Of a DNA stretch of 8,496 nt, positions 1 through 5,380 are shown in pieces. The DNA lies in NCBI GenBank assembly GCA_947489175.1, contig CANLED010000074.1, positions 1 through 8,496 of the forward strand. Direction: 5' to 3'. Source of the stretch: Chitinophagaceae bacterium. Its GTDB lineage: Bacteria; Bacteroidota; Bacteroidia; Chitinophagales; Chitinophagaceae. The position numbers were made by a program, and so were the translations under genes. Within the stretch, counting starts at the first letter, position 1, and each line of letters starts with the position of its first letter. The notes under the pieces were generated by a model. It had not been told where the DNA came from and searched no databases. It was given only the letters and a program-made list of their open reading frames with translations.

Positions 1-6
1 AAAAAT

Positions 7-216
7 ATGAACAACAACCAATTCGATCTAGATTCTATTGAATTAATGTACAATTCTGGCCTGCATGCTGTAGTTGAAAATATTTTTAAACTCATTCGGC
101 TAGAGATAAAAAAAGGAAACACTATAAAAATTTTTAGAAAATCTTCTGATTACGAAACAACCATAAATAATTTGGAAGAATTGGAACCAATTTATATCTC
201 AGTTATAAAGAGATAA
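7..216 (+). CDS. Small hypothetical protein, paralogue of the next gene
   Basis: Unrecognised 69-residue protein, acidic and lysine-rich, with no signal peptide or membrane segment, so probably cytosolic. Residues about 6-45 align without gaps to residues 5-44 of the protein at 357-641, with 18 of 40 positions identical by eye. Shared residues include the start FDL, then I-E, Y-x-SGL, V, IF, and a K-x-GN...RK end. The two are therefore tandem paralogues. The frame is open to the window edge (two codons precede the ATG), so the true start could lie outside and no ribosome binding site can be judged. The frame also stays open for 35 codons after the TAA at 214-216, so this copy may be a truncated version of a longer protein. 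The DNA is clearly AT-richer than the enzyme genes downstream, suggesting accessory origin. Function is unknown. Confidence 0.55.
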   Translation: MNNNQFDLDSIELMYNSGLHAVVENIFKLIRLEIKKGNTIKIFRKSSDYETTINNLEELEPIYISVIKR

Positions 217-334
217 GCGATTCGTTCTGATTACGTAGAAAGCAATAAAATTTACTTAGGGTCATTACGCGTTATTACTGAATTTGAAGGAATACTTGGA
301 TCATGCAACAGATGCTGCTTTTAATTTAGGTTAA
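217..334 (+). pseudogene. Possible eroded gene end between the two small paralogues
   Basis: The frame of the upstream small gene continues open from 217 to 321 after its stop codon. A second frame, from 260 to 334, reads as a protein-like carboxyl end: it begins GHYALLLNLKEYLDH, finishes DAAFNLG, and ends in TAA. That second frame is interrupted upstream by TAG codons at 236-238 and 257-259. Neither piece has a credible start of its own. The simplest reading is the 3' remnant of a decayed gene, perhaps another member of a small gene cluster. It could also be chance coding-like sequence, because the stretch is very short. Confidence 0.2.
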
Positions 335-356
335 ATTTACAGTATAACCTTCTAAA

Positions 357-641
357 ATGAGCACTTTTACCTTTGACCTAAGCACAATTGAAAATATTTA
401 TTTCAGTGGATTAATCAATGAAGTAGATGAAATTTTTAATTTCATGTCTAATAAAATCAAAGACGGTAACATTGTTTTTTTGGTTCGGAAATTAGATCAG
501 AACCATACCGAAACTATAGAAATTTTTTGCGAAAATGCAGACCTCTTAAGTTATCAGAATAAATTTATGCTCCTACATCATATTTCTATAAATAAGTTGT
601 TTGAAAATAGGTTTAATAGCCGAGAATCTTTGTCCATCTAA
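357..641 (+). CDS. Small hypothetical protein, tandem paralogue
   Basis: Unrecognised 94-residue protein. Its first 44 residues match the protein encoded at 7-216 (18 of 40 aligned positions identical, including FDL, Y-x-SGL, IF, GN and RK). The remaining 50 residues have no counterpart there. It has no signal peptide or membrane helix; charged and hydrophobic residues alternate in a pattern compatible with a small alpha/beta cytosolic protein. The ATG at 357 is preceded by an A/T-rich stretch without a Shine-Dalgarno sequence, as is usual in Bacteroidota. A loose -7-like element (TAAATTTA, 332-339) lies just upstream. Base composition is AT-rich like its paralogue and unlike the enzyme genes that follow. 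Tandem small paralogues beside a gene remnant can occur in immunity or defence-type clusters, but nothing in the sequence proves that here. Confidence 0.6.
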   Translation: MSTFTFDLSTIENIYFSGLINEVDEIFNFMSNKIKDGNIVFLVRKLDQNHTETIEIFCENADLLSYQNKFMLLHHISINKLFENRFNSRESLSI

Positions 642-842
642 TTAAGGAGTTAGAAAACTTCCCAAAACAAACACTCAGCCATTATTTCAGTAAAAAATAA
701 ATTCCCCTTTGCTTAACACAATTTCTCCGAACATCCTCCTTTAAACAGCTTGTTTCCATTGCAACTTATGTCGTATTTAAGGTAAAAATTGATAAAAACC
801 CGAATTTTCATATTTTACCAAAAGTTTCATTAATTTCAATGC
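642..842. other. Non-coding gap of 201 bp
   Basis: This AT-rich stretch separates the two small paralogues from the metabolic genes. No convincing open frame, tRNA or strong hairpin followed by a T-run was found. The only recognisable element is the candidate promoter at its right end. Confidence 0.6.
789..818 (+). promoter_or_regulatory. Candidate Bacteroidota promoter for the TIM-barrel gene
   Basis: A TTG at 789-791 is followed after 19 bp by TATTTTAC at 811-818, which matches the Bacteroidota -7 consensus TAnnTTTG at six of eight positions. The spacing fits the TTG/-33 and -7 arrangement. Transcription would begin near 822-828, leaving a short leader before the ATG at 843. This is inferred from pattern alone; such AT-rich sequence gives frequent chance matches. 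Confidence 0.3.
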
Positions 843-1733
843 ATGGGCAATTCATCACGCAGGAGTGCAATTAAAAACATTGTTTTAGGGTCTGTTGCAG
901 TTGGGGGCGTAACCTCTTCAAGTATAGCAGCAACCTCCCCTAAAAACGCATCCATTAAACCAATGAAATTGAAAGGAAACATTAACCACGCAGTTTGTCG
1001 CTGGTGCTACTCTTCTATTCCACTTGAAGAATTATGTAAGTCTGCCAAAGAAATAGGCATCAAAGCAATAGATCTTGTTGGACCTAAAGATTGGGAAATA
1101 TTAAAGAAATATGACCTTTATTCTTCCATGTGCAACGGTGCTGAAATCAACTTGGTTGATGGCTTTAACGATACCAAATTCCACGAAAAACTAATACAGA
1201 ATTATACCGAAATGATTCCATTGGTTGCAAAAGCTGGTTACAAAAACCTAATCTGCTTTTCCGGCAACAAGCGCGAAAAAGACGATGAAACAGGATTAAA
1301 AAACTGCACCGACGGTTTAAAAAAGCTCACCGGACTTGCTGAACAACATGGTGTAACCCTCGTTATGGAGTTGCTCAATTCAAAAATAAACCACAAAGAC
1401 TACCAATGCGACACTTCCAATTGGGGTGTTGAATTGTGTAAACGTGTGGGTTCAGAAAACTTCAAACTTCTTTACGACATCTACCACATGCAAATTGACG
1501 AAGGAGATGTGATAAGAACTATCCAAGACAAACACCAATATTTTGCCCATTACCATACTGGGGGTGTGCCTGGTAGAAACGAAATCAATGAAACTCAGGA
1601 ACTCAATTATCCGGCTATTATGAAGGCTATTGTTCAAACTGGTTTCAAAGGCTTTGTAGCCCAAGAGTTTATCCCAACTTGGCCCGACAAAATTGCTGCC
1701 TTAAAACAAGCCATTACTATTTGTGATGTCTAA
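843..1733 (+). CDS. Tat-exported hydroxypyruvate isomerase-like TIM barrel (sugar isomerase/epimerase family)
   Basis: This 296-residue protein belongs to the AP-endonuclease-2-like TIM-barrel superfamily and is closest to the hydroxypyruvate isomerase group, which is common in Bacteroidota with a Tat signal. The start SSRRSAIKNIV is a twin-arginine motif, followed by a hydrophobic stretch to about residue 28 and likely cleavage near Ala29-Ala30, so the enzyme should act in the periplasm. The barrel covers about residues 44-292. Likely metal and catalytic residues are Glu176 (in VMELLNS), Asp212 with His215 (YDIYHMQ), His236/His238 (AHYHTGG), the PGRNE loop at 244-248, and Glu275 (AQEF). Members isomerise or epimerise small sugars or sugar acids using a divalent metal; the real substrate is unknown. 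A second ATG at 839 is out of frame. The GMC oxidoreductase gene follows after 61 bp, suggesting a joint role in sugar oxidation. Family placement is firm, substrate is not. Confidence 0.93.
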   Translation: MGNSSRRSAIKNIVLGSVAVGGVTSSSIAATSPKNASIKPMKLKGNINHAVCRWCYSSIPLEELCKSAKEIGIKAIDLVGPKDWEILKKYDLYSSMCNGAEINLVDGFNDTKFHEKLIQNYTEMIPLVAKAGYKNLICFSGNKREKDDETGLKNCTDGLKKLTGLAEQHGVTLVMELLNSKINHKDYQCDTSNWGVELCKRVGSENFKLLYDIYHMQIDEGDVIRTIQDKHQYFAHYHTGGVPGRNEINETQELNYPAIMKAIVQTGFKGFVAQEFIPTWPDKIAALKQAITICDV

Positions 1734-1752
1734 TTTTAGTTTGTTTTTGGAT

Positions 1753-1760
1753 TAAATTTG
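1753..1760 (+). promoter_or_regulatory. Candidate -7 element upstream of the GMC gene
   Basis: TAAATTTG matches TAnnTTTG exactly and lies 34 bp before the GMC start codon. The nearest upstream TTG motifs are at 1721-1723 and 1741-1743 (spacings 29 and 9), neither near the usual 19-20 bp. It may be an internal promoter or a chance match; co-transcription with the upstream gene remains equally likely. Confidence 0.25.
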
Positions 1761-1794
1761 AACTTTATTCTCAAATTTTTGTGTTTTTACTACC

Positions 1795-3453
1795 ATGAAG
1801 GAAACTTATCATTTCGATGCAATTGTTATAGGGTCCGGAATTTCAGGGGGATTTGCTGCTAAAGAATTATGTGAACGTGGACTTAAAACCGTTGTACTCG
1901 AAAGAGGTACAATGGTTGAACACATCAAAGATTATACTACTGCAAGCAAAAACCCTTGGGAAATACCTCATGCAAATAAATTGGGTACTGAAGACCAAAA
2001 AAAACACCATGTACAGTGCAGACATTATTCCATTGGTGAAGACAACAAACGCTATTACGTTAACGACTTAGAAAATCCTTACGAGGAAAAGCAGCGATAC
2101 GATTGGGTTAGGGCAGATGTATTTGGTGGGCGGTCGTTGTTGTGGGGACGTATATCATTACGTTGGAATGATCTTGATTTTAATGCCAACTTGAAAGATG
2201 GGCACGGGGTTGATTGGCCAATAAGGTACAAAGACCTCGCACCATGGTATGATCATGTAGAAAAATTTGTTGGCATAAACGGAAGCAGGGAAGGCTTGGA
2301 TATTTTGCCAGACGGCATTTTTCAGGCACCTTTTGAAATGACTTGTGTTGAAAAAGAGGTTAAAGCAAGAATCGAAAGCAAATACCCTGGACGAAAACTA
2401 ATTCATTCTCGTTCTGCAAACCTAACAGCTCCACTTGATGGGAGGTCTGCCTGCATGAGCAGAAATCTTTGTCACCGCGGTTGTCCATTCGGTGCTTATT
2501 TCAGCACACAATCTTCAACGCTGCCAGCGGCAGCTAAAACAGGAAACCTTACCATAAGGACAGGGGCAGTAGTGAACCGCATCATATATGATGAAAAAAC
2601 CCAAAAAGCCAGTGGGGTTGAAGTAATTGACAGGGAAACCCTAAAAACCTATGTTTATACCGCTGATCTTATTTTTCTAAACGCGTCAACCATAGCAACA
2701 TCGTATATTTTGTTGAATTCAACCAGCAGTCGCTTTCAACGAGGCATGGGAAATGATTATGATTTGGTAGGAAGACACCTAATGGATCATCATAAAAATC
2801 CACACATGAGTGCCGAAGTTGAAGGCTTTGAGGATAAATACTATTATGGAAAAAGGCCTACCGGTATTTTTATTCCAAGGTTTAAAAATATCCATACCCA
2901 AGAAAAGGATTTCATTCGTGGGTACAATTACCAAGGTAGTGGCTATAGAGATAAGGGAATTCCTTCAAATGAAATTGGAGCAGCCCTGAAAGAAAACAGC
3001 ACAGAGGCTGGAAGCTGGAGAATAGGTTTCGGGTACTACGGCGAAACACTCCCTTATGCTGACAATAGAATTACGCTTAACAACAACATTAAAGACATTT
3101 ATGGTAGGCCCGGACTTTCCATCGATTGCTCTTTCAAGGAAAACGAAAAGGCAATTTTTAAAGATGCCACAAATACGATGAGAGAAATGATGGAGGGTAT
3201 TGGGTTGAAAAACGTCAAAGAAAACAATACCATTTCATTCCCGGGCAATGCAAACCACGAAATGGGTACAGCCAGGATGGGACATGATGAAAAAACCTCT
3301 GTCCTAAACAAATGGAATCAACTCCATGCAGTTAAAAACGTATTCATCACAGACGGATCATGCATGACATCCAGCTCATGTGTAAATCCATCACTTACTT
3401 ACATGGCATTAACGGCAAGAGCGGTCGACTATGCTTTAAAAAAGGGTAAATAA
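1795..3453 (+). CDS. GMC-family FAD oxidoreductase, glucoside 3-dehydrogenase large-subunit type
   Basis: This 552-residue FAD enzyme oxidises an alcohol group of a sugar or related polyol. The dinucleotide fold starts at once, with GSGISG at 13-18 and the ribose-binding Glu36 in LERG. GGRSLLWG lies at 111-118. The carboxyl half carries NHEMGTARMG, with the probable catalytic base His488, and the closing NPSLTYMALTARA, with Asn531 as its partner. Three cysteines, Cys220, Cys226 and Cys230 (the last two in CHRGCPFGAYFST), sit where related dehydrogenase large subunits bind an iron-sulfur cluster; cluster binding here is inference. The overall pattern matches the Bacteroidota GMC group related to glucoside 3-dehydrogenases and gluconate 2-dehydrogenases. 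There is no signal peptide. In related systems the flavoprotein is exported by riding on a small Tat-signal subunit, but no such gene is visible in this window. The adjacent Tat-exported TIM-barrel gene supports a role in keto-sugar metabolism. The exact substrate is unknown. Confidence 0.92.
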   Translation: MKETYHFDAIVIGSGISGGFAAKELCERGLKTVVLERGTMVEHIKDYTTASKNPWEIPHANKLGTEDQKKHHVQCRHYSIGEDNKRYYVNDLENPYEEKQRYDWVRADVFGGRSLLWGRISLRWNDLDFNANLKDGHGVDWPIRYKDLAPWYDHVEKFVGINGSREGLDILPDGIFQAPFEMTCVEKEVKARIESKYPGRKLIHSRSANLTAPLDGRSACMSRNLCHRGCPFGAYFSTQSSTLPAAAKTGNLTIRTGAVVNRIIYDEKTQKASGVEVIDRETLKTYVYTADLIFLNASTIATSYILLNSTSSRFQRGMGNDYDLVGRHLMDHHKNPHMSAEVEGFEDKYYYGKRPTGIFIPRFKNIHTQEKDFIRGYNYQGSGYRDKGIPSNEIGAALKENSTEAGSWRIGFGYYGETLPYADNRITLNNNIKDIYGRPGLSIDCSFKENEKAIFKDATNTMREMMEGIGLKNVKENNTISFPGNANHEMGTARMGHDEKTSVLNKWNQLHAVKNVFITDGSCMTSSSCVNPSLTYMALTARAVDYALKKGK

Positions 3454-3517
3454 CAGCAAAGAGCTTCTTTTCTGGCTGATTCTGGTTGTTGGGCTTCAAT
3501 GTCTGATGTCTAATTAC

Positions 3518-3525
3518 TACTTTTG
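3518..3525 (+). promoter_or_regulatory. Bacteroidota -7 element abutting the suhB start
   Basis: TACTTTTG fits TAnnTTTG exactly and is followed by CACC and then ATG at 3530. Transcription starting a few bases downstream would begin at or very near that ATG, so an ATG at 3506 would not be in the message. TTG motifs lie at 3486-3488 and 3489-3491, giving a spacer of 26 bp or more, longer than ideal. The element suggests that the phosphatase-thiL pair has its own promoter. Confidence 0.45.
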
Positions 3526-3529
3526 CACC

Positions 3530-4306
3530 ATGCTAAAAAGTACGCTTTTAAAAGCAGCTGATGCTGCAGGCAAACTGATTCAGGAAAGAATCAATGGAAA
3601 ATTTTCAATTGAGTTTAAAGATGGTCCAAATAATTTGGTAACCGAAGTTGACAAGGCCTCCGAAGCGCTCATCATGGAAATCATCAAAAAAGAATTCCCA
3701 GGTCACTTCATCCTTTCAGAAGAAATTGGAGAGATAAAGATGGATTCAAATTACAAATGGATCATTGATCCCATTGACGGAACCATCAATTTTGCCAATG
3801 GAATTCCACTTTGTTGCGTAAGCATTGGGATTGAAAAAGACGGCAAAATGATTATGGGCGCGGTTTACAACCCCATGTTAAACGAGTTCTTTTTTACAGA
3901 AAAAGGACAAGGTGCTTTTTTAAATGACAAACGCATTGAAGTAAGCAAGCAACACCAGGTTAAACACGCATGCTTGGTAACCGGATTCCCATATACTTAC
4001 CTCGATACACCCAATGGTCCACTCGAAGTTTTCAGCCGACTCATACACGAAGGAATTCCAGTACGCCGTCTCGGTTCTGCGGCCATCGATCTTTGTTGGG
4101 TTGCTGCCGGGAGGTTCGACGGGTTTTATGAGCATAAGCTCATGGCATGGGATAGTGCAGCAGGATTTTTAATGGTTGAAGAAGCAGGCGGTGTTGTAAC
4201 CGATTTCAAAGGACACGAATATTCTCCTTATCAACCCCATATTGTAGCAACCAATGGAAAAATCCACGATGAGTTGCTTCGTTGGATTTCAAACACACAT
4301 CAATAA
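3530..4306 (+). CDS. suhB: Inositol monophosphatase family protein
   Basis: A cytosolic Mg-dependent phosphomonoesterase of the IMPase fold. From the start chosen here it has 258 residues; an upstream in-frame ATG at 3506 would add eight (MSNYYFCT). The start at 3530 is preferred because MLKSTLLKAADAAG matches the usual amino end of the family, and because a promoter-like TACTTTTG overlaps the extra codons. Counting from the longer form, metal-site residues are Glu72/Glu73 (ILSEEIGE), Asp88 and Asp91 in DPIDGTINF, and Asp216 in WDSAAGF. The GSAAIDLCWVAAGRFDGFYE segment at 190-209 is also typical. Length is normal for the family. Related enzymes act on inositol phosphate, histidinol phosphate or 3',5'-bisphosphonucleotides; these motifs do not separate them, so the symbol is family-level. 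The thiL start follows after 9 bp, so the two are probably co-transcribed. Confidence 0.92.
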   Translation: MLKSTLLKAADAAGKLIQERINGKFSIEFKDGPNNLVTEVDKASEALIMEIIKKEFPGHFILSEEIGEIKMDSNYKWIIDPIDGTINFANGIPLCCVSIGIEKDGKMIMGAVYNPMLNEFFFTEKGQGAFLNDKRIEVSKQHQVKHACLVTGFPYTYLDTPNGPLEVFSRLIHEGIPVRRLGSAAIDLCWVAAGRFDGFYEHKLMAWDSAAGFLMVEEAGGVVTDFKGHEYSPYQPHIVATNGKIHDELLRWISNTHQ

Positions 4307-4315
4307 AAAATAATT

Positions 4316-5347
4316 ATGTCTAGAACAGAAGTAAAGGATTATGGGGAGTTTGGACTCATCCATCACCTGACAAAAAACATAGAGCTCCAAAATGCATCTT
4401 CCGTATTAGGAGTAGGAGATGATGCAGCAGTGATTGATCATTTTGGGAAGCAAACTGTGGTTTCAACAGATATGTTGATTGAAGGTGTGCATTTCGATTT
4501 ATCATATACCCCCTTGAAGCACCTTGGATATAAATCGGTAATTGTAAACCTCAGCGATATCTATGCAATGAATGCCACACCGACGCAAATACTTTTGAGT
4601 GTTGGCTTCAGCAGCAGGTTCAGTGTGGAAGCGATTGAAGAGTTTTACGAAGGAGTGTATGCAGCATGCGAAGAACATGGTGTTGATTTGATTGGAGGCG
4701 ACACATCATCATCACAAAAGGGATTTATCATTTCCATCACCGCCATTGGAGAAGCAACACCAGAACAGATTGTAAAAAGATCGACAGCCCAGAAAGGCGA
4801 TTTGATCTGTGTTTCAGGAGATCTTGGCGGCGCTTATATTGGTTTGCTATTTCTTGAAAGAGAAAAAAGAATTTATTTGGAAAGTCCAGGCGTACAACCC
4901 GATCTCGAAAATGAAACTTATGTCATAGGCAGGCTGCTAAAACCCAATGCTAGAAAAGACATTCATGAATTGCTTGAAGAAAAAGGGATCATACCAACAT
5001 CTATGATGGACATCAGCGATGGATTGAGTTCAGAGCTGCTGCATATTTGTGAGAACAGTGCTGTTGGGTGTGTGATTTACGAAGAAAAACTTCCTGTTTC
5101 AGAAGAATCAAGGAAGGCTGCATATAAATTTGAGATAGACCCAACTGCCTGCGCACTCAGTGGTGGGGAAGATTATGAATTGCTTTTCACCATCAAGCAG
5201 GAAGATTACGAAAAAGTTACGCTCAATGAAAAAATCAGCGTAATTGGTTATGTAACGGAGGCCGGGGAAGGTGCAAAAATCAAAACCAAAGGAGGTAATA
5301 CCTATAACATTACCGCCCAAGGTTGGAATGCGTTTAAAGAGGGGTAA
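4316..5347 (+). CDS. thiL: Thiamine-monophosphate kinase
   Basis: ThiL phosphorylates thiamine monophosphate with ATP to give thiamine diphosphate, the last step of cofactor synthesis, in the cytosol. The 343-residue protein has the normal family length and the PurM/AIR-synthase-like fold. Characteristic motifs appear in order: GVGDDAAV (32-39), STDMLIEGVHF (50-60), NLSDIYAM (78-85), GGDT (127-130), MDISDGL (231-237) and GGEDYELL (283-290). Their Asp residues (35, 36, 52, 81, 129, 232, 235) are the expected Mg-nucleotide ligands. The start ATG follows an A-rich stretch with no Shine-Dalgarno sequence, 9 bp after the phosphatase stop, which implies co-transcription. The glycosidase gene starts 33 bp downstream with no convincing terminator in between. 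No other thiamine genes are present. Nothing unusual was noted. Confidence 0.97.
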   Translation: MSRTEVKDYGEFGLIHHLTKNIELQNASSVLGVGDDAAVIDHFGKQTVVSTDMLIEGVHFDLSYTPLKHLGYKSVIVNLSDIYAMNATPTQILLSVGFSSRFSVEAIEEFYEGVYAACEEHGVDLIGGDTSSSQKGFIISITAIGEATPEQIVKRSTAQKGDLICVSGDLGGAYIGLLFLEREKRIYLESPGVQPDLENETYVIGRLLKPNARKDIHELLEEKGIIPTSMMDISDGLSSELLHICENSAVGCVIYEEKLPVSEESRKAAYKFEIDPTACALSGGEDYELLFTIKQEDYEKVTLNEKISVIGYVTEAGEGAKIKTKGGNTYNITAQGWNAFKEG

Positions 5348-5380
5348 GGTTTGAGGAGCATATTGTAAATAGCTTTTTTT

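Noticed and set aside
1452..1664. Minus-strand open frame within the TIM-barrel gene
   Set aside because: It lies entirely antisense to conserved active-site codons and has no recognisable protein features.
1724..3515. 12-base repeat TGATGTCTAATT at 1724-1735 and 3504-3515
   Set aside because: It is short, lies in AT-rich gene boundaries, and the flanks do not match; no att site or mobile element accompanies it.
5348..5380. Possible terminator with a T-run (GCTTTTTTT) between thiL and the glycosidase
   Set aside because: The only stem pairs GAGGAGC with GCTTTTT, mostly through G-T pairs and around a 12-base loop, which is too weak to call.
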